From Lutibacter sp. (GTDB taxonomy: Bacteria; Bacteroidota; Bacteroidia; Flavobacteriales; Flavobacteriaceae): 64,000 nt of DNA. The notes beneath the pieces are model-generated. The model did no database searches and was not told the DNA's origin. It was given only the letters and a program-made list of their open reading frames with translations. The stretch lies in assembly GCA_002733665.1 (NCBI GenBank), contig NVWM01000001.1:62001-126000 (forward strand). The letters are read 5' to 3'. The position numbers and the translations under genes are program-made. This document shows positions 33,781 through 43,472 of this stretch, in pieces. Each line of letters opens with the position of its first letter. Position 1 is the first letter of the stretch.

Positions 33781-34845
33781 ATGAAAAAAATATTTCTCTT
33801 ACTGCTTTTTATATCACAAATCACTTACAGTCAAACATTACGTAAATATTCTAACGAATTTTTGAGTATTGGTGTTGATGCAGCAGCCTTCGGAATGGGA
33901 AAAGCAGTTGTCGCCTCATCAAAAGATGTGAATTCTGGTTATTGGAATCCATCAGGATTAGTAAACATCAAAGATTATCAAGGTTCATTAATGCATACAG
34001 AATATTTTGCTGGGATTTCTAAACTAGATTATATAGGCTTTGCAATGCCGATAAATAGTGAAAGTGCACTAGGTTTTTCGTTGATTCGTTTTGGAGTTGA
34101 TGATATTTTAGACACCACAGAACTAATTGACAGTCAAGGAAATATAGATTACAATCGTATTAACTTATTTTCTGCAGCAGATTATGCTATGAATATGGCG
34201 TATGCAAAAAGATTGCCTGTTCAAGGTTTAAATTTGGGTGTGAATGCAAAAGTTGTACATAGAAGAATAGGTGATTTTGCCTCTTCTTGGGGATTTGGAT
34301 TAGATGCTTCTTTACAATTTGAGCGTAACGATTGGATGTTTGGGTTGATGTTGCGTGACATAACAACAACTTTTAATGCTTGGAGTATAGATGAAGATAA
34401 GTTTAATTTGATTAAGGATGCAATTCCTGGTCAAAATCAAGAATTGCCTGAAACAATTGAGTTAACTCTGCCAAAAGCACAATTAGGGATTGCAAAAAAG
34501 TTTGAAATCACAAGAGATTATGGTTTATTAGCAGAATTTGATTTGAATATGCGTTTTACCAAAACCAACGATATTATATCAACTGACATCGTAAGTATTG
34601 ATCCTGCTTTTGGGTTTCAGTTTGATTATATTGAAATGGTTTATTTAAGAGGAGGAATTGGAAATATCCAAAATGAATTAGAATTTGACGGAAGTAAATC
34701 AGTTTCTTTTCAACCAAGTTTAGGTGTTGGTTTTCGTTATCAAGGTATTCAAATTGATTATGCCTTAACAAACATTGGAAGTGTTGGAAACGCGTTGTAT
34801 TCTAATGTGTTTTCATTAAAAGTAGATTTTGATTATTATAGGTAG
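33781..34845 (+). CDS. PorV/PorQ-type outer membrane protein
   Basis: 354 residues with a signal peptide (MKKIFLLLLFISQITYSQ). The N-terminal motif SIGVDAAAFGMGKAVVASSK then SGYWNPSGLVNI is typical of the PorV/PorQ/FadL-like family in Bacteroidetes. The rest is a beta-barrel pattern ending in an aromatic residue region (VFSLKVDFDYYR). PorV works with the type IX secretion system; this paralogue could be an outer-membrane assembly or shuttle protein, but its role is not proved. I use ATG 33781 rather than 33766. One base separates its stop from the Lnb-domain gene. Confidence 0.8.
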   Translation: MKKIFLLLLFISQITYSQTLRKYSNEFLSIGVDAAAFGMGKAVVASSKDVNSGYWNPSGLVNIKDYQGSLMHTEYFAGISKLDYIGFAMPINSESALGFSLIRFGVDDILDTTELIDSQGNIDYNRINLFSAADYAMNMAYAKRLPVQGLNLGVNAKVVHRRIGDFASSWGFGLDASLQFERNDWMFGLMLRDITTTFNAWSIDEDKFNLIKDAIPGQNQELPETIELTLPKAQLGIAKKFEITRDYGLLAEFDLNMRFTKTNDIISTDIVSIDPAFGFQFDYIEMVYLRGGIGNIQNELEFDGSKSVSFQPSLGVGFRYQGIQIDYALTNIGSVGNALYSNVFSLKVDFDYYR

Positions 34846-34846
34846 C

Positions 34847-36013
34847 ATGAAAAAAATCATTTCTTTATTATTAGTATTACTCTCATTATCAGCATTTTCT
34901 CAAGAAATAGAACTCAGTAATCGAGCTGAAATAGGTATTATAACTTGCGGTCCAGGAACTAATGAATTATTTACAGCATTTGGGCATTCTGCAATTAGAG
35001 TTAAAGATCCTCTTCAAGGAATTGATATTATTTATAATTATGGAACTTTTGACTTTAATCAGCCTAATTTTTATGGGAATTTTGCCAAAGGAAACACTCT
35101 TTATTTTTTAGGAACTTCTGATACTGGACGTTTTATAAGAGCCTATAATTATGAAAAACGTTGGATAAAAGAACAGGTTTTAGATTTACAACCAGAAGAC
35201 GTACAAAAAGTATTTGATTTTTTGCAAAATAACGCCTTACCAAAAAATAGAGATTATTTGTATAATTATTTTTTTGATAATTGCTCTACACGATTGTATG
35301 ATTTAGTTAATGAAATTCTTGGACAAAAACTAGCTCCAATAAGCCCTTTCCTCAGTGACCCTCTTTCACATAGAGAATTAATGCAATTGTATTTAAGTAA
35401 TCAACCTTGGGGAGATTTTGGTATTGATTTAGGGCTTGGTTCACCTATAGATAGAAAAGCAACATCTAAAGAATATTTATTTTTACCAGAAAATATTTTT
35501 ATATATTTTGATAATCTCAAGATTGAAGAAAACGGAATTACAAGACCTATTGTTAAACAAACGAAGGTTATACTACCTGAATCTAAAATTATTCCTAAGA
35601 GACCTTTCTTTACACCGCTCTTGTTTTTTTCTGTTGTAGGTTTACTCATTATATTATTAACTCTAAAAAATATAAATAATAGGAAGCGTAGTAAATGGTT
35701 AGATTTTACGCTATTCTTTACCACAGGAATAGTTGGATTGATTTTATTGATGATTTGGTTATTTACAAACCATATATCTGCTAAAAATAATTTTAATGTT
35801 TTATGGGCATTTGCTCCTAACCTATTCGTCAGCTTTTTTCTATTAAAAACAACATTTCCAAAATGGATAAAAAAGTATAATTTCTTATTACTAATCTTAT
35901 TAATATTAGTAATCGTTCTTTGGTTACTGAAGGTTCAAGTGTATTCAATTGCAGTATTACCAATACTACTATTTCTTGGGTTTAGATATTATTATCTATG
36001 CTTTAAGGCTTAA
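34847..36013 (+). CDS. Lnb-domain (DUF4105) membrane protein
   Basis: 388 residues: signal peptide (MKKIISLLLVLLSLSAFSQ), a periplasmic Lnb/DUF4105 domain (about 25-220) with TCGPGTNELFTAFGHSAIRV (Cys34, His47), YNYGTFDFNQPNFYGNF and FFDNCSTRLYD near 145, then four to five C-terminal membrane helices (about 255-388). DUF4105 is named for the N-terminal part of the lipoprotein N-acyltransferase Lnb of some Gram-positives, so a membrane-lipoprotein or thiol/His enzyme activity is possible. Coupled to the PorV-type gene. Its stop overlaps that of the convergent sugar transferase by 4 bp. Confidence 0.82.
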   Translation: MKKIISLLLVLLSLSAFSQEIELSNRAEIGIITCGPGTNELFTAFGHSAIRVKDPLQGIDIIYNYGTFDFNQPNFYGNFAKGNTLYFLGTSDTGRFIRAYNYEKRWIKEQVLDLQPEDVQKVFDFLQNNALPKNRDYLYNYFFDNCSTRLYDLVNEILGQKLAPISPFLSDPLSHRELMQLYLSNQPWGDFGIDLGLGSPIDRKATSKEYLFLPENIFIYFDNLKIEENGITRPIVKQTKVILPESKIIPKRPFFTPLLFFSVVGLLIILLTLKNINNRKRSKWLDFTLFFTTGIVGLILLMIWLFTNHISAKNNFNVLWAFAPNLFVSFFLLKTTFPKWIKKYNFLLLILLILVIVLWLLKVQVYSIAVLPILLFLGFRYYYLCFKA

Positions 36014-37392
36014 TTACCCTTAAAATACACTACTGTACTTATCGTTTTTATTAAAATTCTAAAGTCTAAAAGTAAATTTCTTTCTTTGATATAATATAAG
36101 TCATAATGCAATTTTGTTTTTTGCTCTTCAAGATTACTTGCATACGGATGCATGACTTGTGCCCAACCTGTTAATCCTGGTTTTATAACGTGCCTAATTG
36201 CATAAAAAGGAAGCTCTTTTTCTAATTCATCTACAAATTTTGGACGTTCTGGTCTTGGGCCAATTAAACTCATTTCACCTCTCAGAATATTAAAAAATTG
36301 TGGCATTTCATCTAATCTAGTTTTTCTTAAACACCTACCAAAAGAAGTTATTCTATGATCATTTTTATCTGCCCAAACTGCACCATCTGATTCTGCATTT
36401 GAAATCATTGTTCGCAGTTTAATAATATTAAATGTTTTCCCTTTTTTTCCAACTCTATCTTGAAAATAGAATAAACTCCCTCTATTTGCTACGAGGTTTC
36501 CGATGACAAAAAACGGAAGGAAAATAACAAAAAATAAAACTCCTATTAAAGAAATTAAAACATCAATAAGGCGAATAAATACAATATATAAATTACTTTG
36601 ATGGCTTGTACTAAATGCCAAATAATCATAAAAAGATTCTTTCAGATTTAAAACTGGAAGTGAAAAAGTAATGTTTTCTATAAATTTTCTGGAACTAACA
36701 ATAGAAACTCCGTTTTCAAATAATTGAATTAACTGATTATTGATTTTATGAGATGTCGAAATTTTACTTTTAGAGACTACAATTTCTGACACAGAATACT
36801 CACTAACAATATCCTTAATTTTAATATTCGCTGCATCAAAAAAATTATACTTATCTAAATTTAAAATTTTATTATTACTTACATATCCAATAATGTTATT
36901 ATCCGGAGCATTCTTTGAAATCAAAGGAATTAAGTCCGATAATTCAACTTCATCACCAATTAAAAGAATGTATTTATGATATTTTGGCAATGTAACAAGT
37001 CCTATATACATAAAACGCCAAATAGTAAGCGGCATAAAAACAACAATAAATAAATACAGAATTTGCAGTCTGTGTTCTGGAAGTTCAGGTGAAATTATAG
37101 GAGTAAAAATATAAAATACTGTTACTAATAATGCCGTAATAAAAACACTTCTTATTACTAAAAATCGGCTACTAGAAACTTTTAAGTTATACAATTCAAA
37201 TATTTCCCCAAAGAAAAGAATATACACGCAAAGGGTTGATATCCAAATTATTAAATTTGAACCTAGTGCTTTAAAATAATGGAAATCTAAAAAACTTGAA
37301 AGTATAAAAATACTAGCGCCAACAACAACTACATCAATTATTCTCAAAAATAATTTACGCTCTGATATATTATATTTTGTTTTCTGCTGCAT
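36010..37392 (-). CDS. polyprenyl-phosphate glycosyl-1-phosphate transferase (WcaJ/WbaP type)
   Basis: 460 residues: four N-terminal membrane helices, a CoA-binding-like middle domain, a fifth membrane segment (VIFLPFFVIGNLVANRG) and the catalytic bacterial sugar transferase domain (about 300-460) with RVGKKGKTFNIIKLRTM, LRKTRLDEMPQFFNI, MSLIGPRPE and KPGLTGWAQV. It starts glycan synthesis by moving a sugar-1-phosphate from UDP-sugar to undecaprenyl phosphate. It is the last gene of the long polysaccharide locus and overlaps the preceding GT4 gene by 1 bp. Confidence 0.93.
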   Translation of the reverse strand: MQQKTKYNISERKLFLRIIDVVVVGASIFILSSFLDFHYFKALGSNLIIWISTLCVYILFFGEIFELYNLKVSSSRFLVIRSVFITALLVTVFYIFTPIISPELPEHRLQILYLFIVVFMPLTIWRFMYIGLVTLPKYHKYILLIGDEVELSDLIPLISKNAPDNNIIGYVSNNKILNLDKYNFFDAANIKIKDIVSEYSVSEIVVSKSKISTSHKINNQLIQLFENGVSIVSSRKFIENITFSLPVLNLKESFYDYLAFSTSHQSNLYIVFIRLIDVLISLIGVLFFVIFLPFFVIGNLVANRGSLFYFQDRVGKKGKTFNIIKLRTMISNAESDGAVWADKNDHRITSFGRCLRKTRLDEMPQFFNILRGEMSLIGPRPERPKFVDELEKELPFYAIRHVIKPGLTGWAQVMHPYASNLEEQKTKLHYDLYYIKERNLLLDFRILIKTISTVVYFKGN

Positions 37393-38603
37393 TAAAACAA
37401 GTTTTGATAACTATTACTCAAGTAGTCAAAATTATGATATTTTTTGACATAATTATAACCATTTTCACCAAACTTTTCCATTTCATCTGTTGATAAGCTT
37501 ACAAAATTCAGGATTGCACTCTTGATTTCTTCACCACTTTCTGGTTTTACAATAATACCACAGTTTGATAATTCAACTGGATCTTTTATCAGATTAGAAG
37601 ATTCCAAAATTGGTTTTTTTGCTAACATATAGTCAAAATATTTATTATACGACACACCATGCTTATAAAGAGATGAATCGTAACGTCCTACATAACATAC
37701 ATCAAAATATTGTAATATTGTTTGCACTTGCGATTTCTTAATTTTATCTATAAAAGTGATATTCATTAATCCCTCAGTCTGTTTCATAAATTTCGCTTTC
37801 AAATAACCATCACCAACAATAACAAAATGAATGTTCATTTCTTTTTTCAATAATTCAACTGCATCAATCAAATATTCCATAGCATTGGCTAAACCAAGAG
37901 TTCCTGTATAGCCAATAATAAATTTATTTTTTGGAATTTTATCAATGATTTCTTTAGAAAGTGATTCATTTCCAACCAAACTTTCATCTATACCATTCGG
38001 AATATAATTAAATTTAGAAGGTTCTTTTGATATTTTGTTAATATAATGGTAGGCGTTTGGAAGCACAGAAACAATGGCGTCAGCCTTTCTATAGCCAAAT
38101 TTCTCAATCAGAGACATCACAATAACTACAGGATGCCATTTTGAATATCCCTTCAAATAAATTGGTGTTTGTGGCCATAAATCTCTAACCTCAAAAACTA
38201 ATTTTGCCTTGTACTTCTTTGATAAATAATATGCTGGAATTACAGAAAATAAAGGCATTGATGATATTATGATAATTGATGGCTTGTCATATTCATCAGA
38301 AGGGATAAATAAAATCTTCCATGCAAACACAATCATACTCCACAATTTAAAAATACTATTTGGATTGTATTTTTTTATTTTCACCCAACTAAAAGTGATT
38401 CCTTTTTCAATCTGTTCTTTGGTAAATGTTTTATTTGAAATCTTAGGTTGATTAGTAAATAAATGATTGTATGAGCCTGAAAAAATAGTTGTGTTCCATC
38501 CTTTTTTCATCCAATATTTACTTAAAAAATAATGGCGTTCTCCCCAACCAGAATCAGGTTTTCCTGCTGTTTGATTGAGTATCCAAATGGTTTTGTTTTT
38601 CAT
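37392..38603 (-). CDS. glycosyltransferase family 4 (WbuB-like)
   Basis: 403 residues. The GT-B fold shows WILNQTAGKPDSGWGERHYF at the N-terminus (WbuB-type), FEVRDLWPQ near 140, YIPNGID near 208 and IGYTGTLGLANAMEYLIDA near 230. The donor-site E-x7-E motif lies in the KPILESSNLIKDPVELSNCG stretch. It transfers a sugar in the cytoplasm during repeat-unit assembly. Specificity unknown. Coupled to the initiating transferase (1-bp overlap). Confidence 0.87.
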   Translation of the reverse strand: MKNKTIWILNQTAGKPDSGWGERHYFLSKYWMKKGWNTTIFSGSYNHLFTNQPKISNKTFTKEQIEKGITFSWVKIKKYNPNSIFKLWSMIVFAWKILFIPSDEYDKPSIIIISSMPLFSVIPAYYLSKKYKAKLVFEVRDLWPQTPIYLKGYSKWHPVVIVMSLIEKFGYRKADAIVSVLPNAYHYINKISKEPSKFNYIPNGIDESLVGNESLSKEIIDKIPKNKFIIGYTGTLGLANAMEYLIDAVELLKKEMNIHFVIVGDGYLKAKFMKQTEGLMNITFIDKIKKSQVQTILQYFDVCYVGRYDSSLYKHGVSYNKYFDYMLAKKPILESSNLIKDPVELSNCGIIVKPESGEEIKSAILNFVSLSTDEMEKFGENGYNYVKKYHNFDYLSNSYQNLF

Positions 38604-38616
38604 CTATAAAACTATC

Positions 38617-39996
38617 CTAGTTTTTAAGATGTGAAATTACGGCTTTAAATTTTCCGTTTGCAGCTTTTGGAATATTTTTTAAATAATTAAATTTAATTTG
38701 AACATTCCCTAATTGACTCTTAAGGCGAGTAGAAATTATATTTTCACTATTCTTGTTATAATTAGTATCTACAACTAAATTAATTACAATCAATTTTTTT
38801 TCTTCTTGTATAACTTGTGAAACTATTAGATCTTCAATTCCAATGAAGAGTGCATGAAATCGAACCATTTTCTGACCATCAGCGCCAACAATTATATCTT
38901 CTGTCCTACCTTCTATTGCATCAATTTTTAACATTGTATTGTTTTGATTGGCAGATAACTTAACTCGATCTCCAATACGATATCGTATTAACGGTTGGTC
39001 AAAATTTAACAATCCTGTAGCAACAACTTCTCCAGTTTCGCCAAACTCTACTTGAGTTCCTTGATCGTTTACAACTTCCATAATTCCAGTATCTGGACTG
39101 AATAATAAATCACCTTTATTATTTTCAGAAATTAAACCACAAGCCTCAACTCCACTATACGCATCAAAAACCTTACAACCAAATGCTTTTTCAATGGTTT
39201 TTCTCATATGCTTGGTTAATTTTTCGCTTGAAGTAAGTACAGCAACAAGTTTTGGTGCTTTTATATTCAATTTTAAAATAAAGTCTGCAAGGATAAAAAC
39301 ACTCATAGCATAGCCAACAAAGTATTCTACCCTATTATTTACCAACCCTTCAACATAATTTGGAGTTGTTTCTTCTGAAATATGGTAAGCTGAAAAATAC
39401 GTTTGCTTTTCAGCAGCATTATAACGGTAATATGGTGGTTTTGCAGTTGCATCAAGAATAATTCTCCTTCCGCCAATCATTCCTCTAGCCATTTTATTAT
39501 TTACTCCAGCCCAATTTCTCACTCTCACTTCATACGCTGCATTCCATGTTTGATGCATGGTTTTTGAAAAATATACTGAAATTGGAGTACCTGTACTTCC
39601 GCTGCTTGAGTAGAACTTCCCTCTATTTTTTTTGGTTGATAACAATGTAGTTTTACTAAACTTTCTTAGTTCTTCTTTTTCTAAATAAGGTAATTTTGAA
39701 ATATCCGCCAATTCGAATTTCTTAAAATCTTTCAAAGAAAAACCTGCATTTTTATATTTATCTGTATAAAAAGGAACAGTCGTAAAAGCATGAATTAGGA
39801 GTTTTCTCAATTCTAAAGTTTGGTATTGCTTCCATTGATTTATGGTGAATGATTCTCTTTGGCTAAATTCATCTAATTGCCTTTTGAATATTGACCCTAA
39901 GCGTCTATTTTTCCAATAATATCCATATATAGAAATAATCATATTTTGTAATGTGACAGGGCTTTTAGCATATATTTTATCTATAATCTTATTCAT
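38617..39996 (-). CDS. CapK-like adenylate-forming enzyme (phenylacetate-CoA ligase family)
   Basis: 459 residues. The family signature FYSSSGSTGTPISVYFSKT is near 128-146, followed by AYSGVEACGL near 281 and LIRYRIGDRV near 340. CapK-type proteins occur in capsule loci and are thought to activate a carboxylic acid for attachment to, or modification of, a sugar. The substrate is unknown. It ends 13 bp before the WbuB-like gene and starts directly at the end of the next GT4 (39996/39997). Confidence 0.85.
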   Translation of the reverse strand: MNKIIDKIYAKSPVTLQNMIISIYGYYWKNRRLGSIFKRQLDEFSQRESFTINQWKQYQTLELRKLLIHAFTTVPFYTDKYKNAGFSLKDFKKFELADISKLPYLEKEELRKFSKTTLLSTKKNRGKFYSSSGSTGTPISVYFSKTMHQTWNAAYEVRVRNWAGVNNKMARGMIGGRRIILDATAKPPYYRYNAAEKQTYFSAYHISEETTPNYVEGLVNNRVEYFVGYAMSVFILADFILKLNIKAPKLVAVLTSSEKLTKHMRKTIEKAFGCKVFDAYSGVEACGLISENNKGDLLFSPDTGIMEVVNDQGTQVEFGETGEVVATGLLNFDQPLIRYRIGDRVKLSANQNNTMLKIDAIEGRTEDIIVGADGQKMVRFHALFIGIEDLIVSQVIQEEKKLIVINLVVDTNYNKNSENIISTRLKSQLGNVQIKFNYLKNIPKAANGKFKAVISHLKN

Positions 39997-41007
39997 TTAT
40001 GATAAAACTTTTATCCATTTATTTTTTATATAATTCCAATCAAATTTTTCTACTTTATGACGTGCTTTATTTGATATTTTATTTGTTTTAATAGGATTCT
40101 CTATATAATTTTTTATCGCATTTGCCATTCCTACAACATCATCTTTATCAACCAAAACTCCATCCTTACCATCATCAATCAAAAAAGGAATTCCACCAAC
40201 TTTTGTAGAAATTATAGGCAATCCTAACGCCATTGATTCTATCAAACTAAGAGGAGTATTGTCAAAATTAGTTGTATTAATGAAAATATCGAATTCCTCA
40301 GACTTTTTGTGCCATTCTTCTTTAGGCAAAACTCCTGTAATTTCAACAGAATCTTCTAAACTTAATTTCAGAATTAATTCTTTTGTCAACTCCAATGTTT
40401 CATCTTTTTCAGGACCAATCATACATAATTTTGCTTCTAAAAAATCTTTTTTAAGTTCATATAAAACTTTAACTGCCATTTCTGGATTATAGGTTTTATC
40501 AAATGCTCGCACCCATAATATCATCGGCTTAAAGTCAATTCTTTCATTAAATTTATACTGATTTATTTCAATTGTATTTGGGATTAATAGTGTTTCATAC
40601 CCTTCTGCTTCAAAAGCGTTTTTTAAATAATTTGATGGTACAACGTTTATTTTTGAATTGTTGAAAATCATCTTTGCCATTCTAGGTGATGTATGTAATC
40701 TATTAGGCAAATTTCCTCCATGTAATATTGGAATATATGGAATTTTAAAAAACCGTGCTAATTGAGATGTGAAATAGGCATAATAAAAATTGGTAGTGCT
40801 AAATGTATCTATCAATATAAAATCAATCTTATTATTTTTTACCACAGCCATACACATAGCAAATAATCTATAAAACTTGTTTTTTTTATTTGATGAAATA
40901 ATCACCTCAAAACCTTCACATTTTAAAAGGTTACTCAGCGTAGTTAATGTAGAATTATAGTTGGATTTTTTGGTTAAATTATTACCTATGTAAAGAATTT
41001 TATTCAT
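39997..41007 (-). CDS. glycosyltransferase family 4
   Basis: 336 residues with GT-B layout: YIGNNLTKKSNYNSTLTTLS at the N-terminus, IPILHGGNLPNRL near 92, VVPSNYLKNAFEAEGYETLL, ILWVRAFDKTYNPEMAV near 165 and the C-terminal nucleotide-binding block FDNTPLSLIESMALGLPIIS near 260 with the usual E-x7-E pattern. Donor and acceptor are unknown. The start is an ATG 46 bp after the polymerase gene. Confidence 0.85.
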   Translation of the reverse strand: MNKILYIGNNLTKKSNYNSTLTTLSNLLKCEGFEVIISSNKKNKFYRLFAMCMAVVKNNKIDFILIDTFSTTNFYYAYFTSQLARFFKIPYIPILHGGNLPNRLHTSPRMAKMIFNNSKINVVPSNYLKNAFEAEGYETLLIPNTIEINQYKFNERIDFKPMILWVRAFDKTYNPEMAVKVLYELKKDFLEAKLCMIGPEKDETLELTKELILKLSLEDSVEITGVLPKEEWHKKSEEFDIFINTTNFDNTPLSLIESMALGLPIISTKVGGIPFLIDDGKDGVLVDKDDVVGMANAIKNYIENPIKTNKISNKARHKVEKFDWNYIKNKWIKVLS

Positions 41008-41053
41008 GTTTCTTTATTATTTCCTATTTCGGTCACTTACTGTTCGCAATTAA

Positions 41054-42409
41054 TCATTCTTTTAAAGATTCATTTTTCGGCTTGCTCGTTTCATTTAATT
41101 TTATTCTAATTAAACTCAAACCATATATAAATCCTGGAAACGAGACTCGCATTGCTGAATGATTTATTGTAAGAAACCAAAATATAAAAAATGCTCCTAA
41201 AAATGCTTTTGCATAAGCAGGTTGTTGCCAAGCATTAAAAATTGGAATAAGAATGAGCATAGTTAATATCAAAACTCCAATCATACCATGCTCTCCTAGT
41301 AATCGACTCATTTCGTTATGAGAGGCTATAACTAGTCCTGTAGTTTCCAAGCGTTTAAATTTTCCACTACCAACACCCATTCCAAAAACTGGGTTTTTAA
41401 AAAGACCTTCTAATTCACTATTAAAAATCTCGGTTCTTCCTGTTGTTAAATCTTTTTTCTTTACACCACTTGCATTTCTATTTGTATATCTATTTTCAAG
41501 CATTCCTCCTGTTGCATCTGAAGTATATATCCAAACTGACAATCCAAAAAACATGACAATTCCAATATGCTTAAAAACGCTTGTTATTCTATCACTTTTA
41601 CTATAAATAAACAGCGTAGCAAAAAATAAAATTGCTATTATTGCAGTCAATAATCCTCCTCTTGAAAAAGTAAGTAAACTTCTATAGAATAGATAAATAA
41701 TCAAGAAAGCATCAAAAAATAATATTGTTGTAAATTTCTTTTTAAATAATAGATGAGCAATAAAAACAAATACTCCAACTCCAAGGATTGTAGAAACTTG
41801 ATTTGGTCCAAAACCTCCAGATGCTACAAAATTTGCTGCACCACCAAAAGCAATATCTCTGATGTCTGGTGTTTTGAAATATAGCAAACTTAATATTGCA
41901 ATTATTGGCAAAGCAAGGCAATATAAAACATCTAACAATCTAGTAATCGAAAATTGACGTTTATAAAAGTAAATTGCAGCAACACCTAATGAAATTGGTC
42001 CACTTAAATTAAACGCAATTGCTTTACGCACAGACTCTGGGTATGGAATGTCGCTAAAAGCAATACCAATTAATAGCAATAAAATATAAAATATAAAGAT
42101 TGGATTCACCTCACTTTTTTTCTTTTCAACAATCAATGCAGTGATTAAAAATAACGCAATTGCATACTTATGCATTTCATGAAAAAACATTCCGCCACTC
42201 ATCCGAAACAGCACATCACTTCCTGCTAAATACGCACTCCACATTGCAGCTTGCTCATAACTGTTTTTATTTTTTAGAATACTCAAGAAACCAACAATAA
42301 CGACAGCCAATGCATAAAACTTTGCGAAAACACCAATTAGAAGTAAAAACCCTAAAAGAAGGTGAAAAATCACCAGTAAAAAACGTGTATTTTTAAAATA
42401 ATCCCTCAC
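41054..42409 (-). CDS. O-antigen ligase/polymerase family protein (Wzy_C)
   Basis: 451 residues with about eleven membrane helices. The family region FYRSLLTFSRGGLLTAIIAI near 222-241 is followed by a periplasmic loop with LTTGRTEIFNSELEGLFKNP and GMGVGSGKF, where Wzy/WaaL proteins carry catalytic Arg and His (here SHNEMSRLLGEHG). Either polymerase or ligase is possible; in this locus a repeat-unit polymerase is more likely. It overlaps the upstream GT4 gene by 1 bp. Confidence 0.85.
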   Translation of the reverse strand: MRDYFKNTRFLLVIFHLLLGFLLLIGVFAKFYALAVVIVGFLSILKNKNSYEQAAMWSAYLAGSDVLFRMSGGMFFHEMHKYAIALFLITALIVEKKKSEVNPIFIFYILLLLIGIAFSDIPYPESVRKAIAFNLSGPISLGVAAIYFYKRQFSITRLLDVLYCLALPIIAILSLLYFKTPDIRDIAFGGAANFVASGGFGPNQVSTILGVGVFVFIAHLLFKKKFTTILFFDAFLIIYLFYRSLLTFSRGGLLTAIIAILFFATLFIYSKSDRITSVFKHIGIVMFFGLSVWIYTSDATGGMLENRYTNRNASGVKKKDLTTGRTEIFNSELEGLFKNPVFGMGVGSGKFKRLETTGLVIASHNEMSRLLGEHGMIGVLILTMLILIPIFNAWQQPAYAKAFLGAFFIFWFLTINHSAMRVSFPGFIYGLSLIRIKLNETSKPKNESLKE

Positions 42410-43428
42410 TAACTTTTATAAATATCAAGTAATTTATGAATAATCTTTTGTTCAGAATAATTTTCTATAATATGTTGATGAAATTCATCAGAAAATCTAT
42501 TTCTCAAATCAAAATTTGAGATCATTTCCTCAATATTTATTGCTAACATTTTTTCATCTGAAGGAGAAACAAGCATTCCAAACTTACCTCCAACTAAAAC
42601 CCTTTCACATTCGCCAACTTTTGTAACAATAACAGGCAATTTAGCCAATCCATATTCTAATAATGAAACTGGTAACCCTTCTGATTTGGACGATAATACA
42701 CCAATGGTGGATTGAGTTAATATATTTTTTATATCAATTACATTATGATACATATAGCTATTATCTAACAAATCATTTCTATCAATATAATCCTTTACAC
42801 TTTTAAAATAATCGTCACCATACTGATTTCCAACTAAATGTAAAGTCCAATTTGGATGCAAGTCCAAAACAATTTTAAACGCTTTTAATAGATTTAAATG
42901 ATCTTTTTGTGATCTAAATCCTGCAAGACAGATAATTCTTTTCCCTTTTTCTCCTTTTAACACTGTTTTTTGAGAAGCATCAGAAAGGGAAGCAAAATTA
43001 GGTACATAATAAACATTTTTTGCCTTCAGATTATTTTTTGACCATTTTTTTAATAAATTATTTACTGATATAATTGCATAAAAATATCTAGACAACATTT
43101 TTAAAGGATTTTTTTTTCTTTCTTTTAAATGTTCACTATCTCCATAATGATCATGCCAAATAAGTTTTACATTTGGTGTCAATAATTTAACTATTGAAGA
43201 TATAAAATATGATGAAGAATGGGCGTGAATAATATCAATCTTATTGTTTTTAATATACTTGCGAAGTCTTAAAATTGCCGAAATATCAAAACTTCTTTTC
43301 CTTTTTAGAAAAATGTATTTTACGTCATTATCCAGTTTTTGTTTTAAAGCACCTTCTTCTCTTGTTGCACATAAATAAGATTCAACATCTTGCGTCTTAA
43401 CTGCATTAGCAATGTTTACCGACATCAT
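42409..43428 (-). CDS. glycosyltransferase family 4 (probable ATT start further upstream)
   Basis: 339 residues from the first ATG, but that ATG lies inside the conserved N-terminus. The frame continues upstream with KVIQIIDSLAVGGAEMMS, the standard GT4 beginning, and the only plausible start before the in-frame stop at 43492-43494 is ATT at 43485 (or 43488), giving about 358 residues. Other GT-B features: IHAHSSSYF, YYVPNFASL, ICLAGFRSQKDHLNLLKAF and SKSEGLPVSLLEYGLAKLP with the E-x7-E site. With the ATT start the gene overlaps its upstream neighbour by 13 bp. Confidence 0.85.
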   Translation of the reverse strand: MMSVNIANAVKTQDVESYLCATREEGALKQKLDNDVKYIFLKRKRSFDISAILRLRKYIKNNKIDIIHAHSSSYFISSIVKLLTPNVKLIWHDHYGDSEHLKERKKNPLKMLSRYFYAIISVNNLLKKWSKNNLKAKNVYYVPNFASLSDASQKTVLKGEKGKRIICLAGFRSQKDHLNLLKAFKIVLDLHPNWTLHLVGNQYGDDYFKSVKDYIDRNDLLDNSYMYHNVIDIKNILTQSTIGVLSSKSEGLPVSLLEYGLAKLPVIVTKVGECERVLVGGKFGMLVSPSDEKMLAINIEEMISNFDLRNRFSDEFHQHIIENYSEQKIIHKLLDIYKS

Positions 43429-43472
43429 TTCAGCACCTCCAACGGCTAGAGAATCAATTATTTGTATGACTT

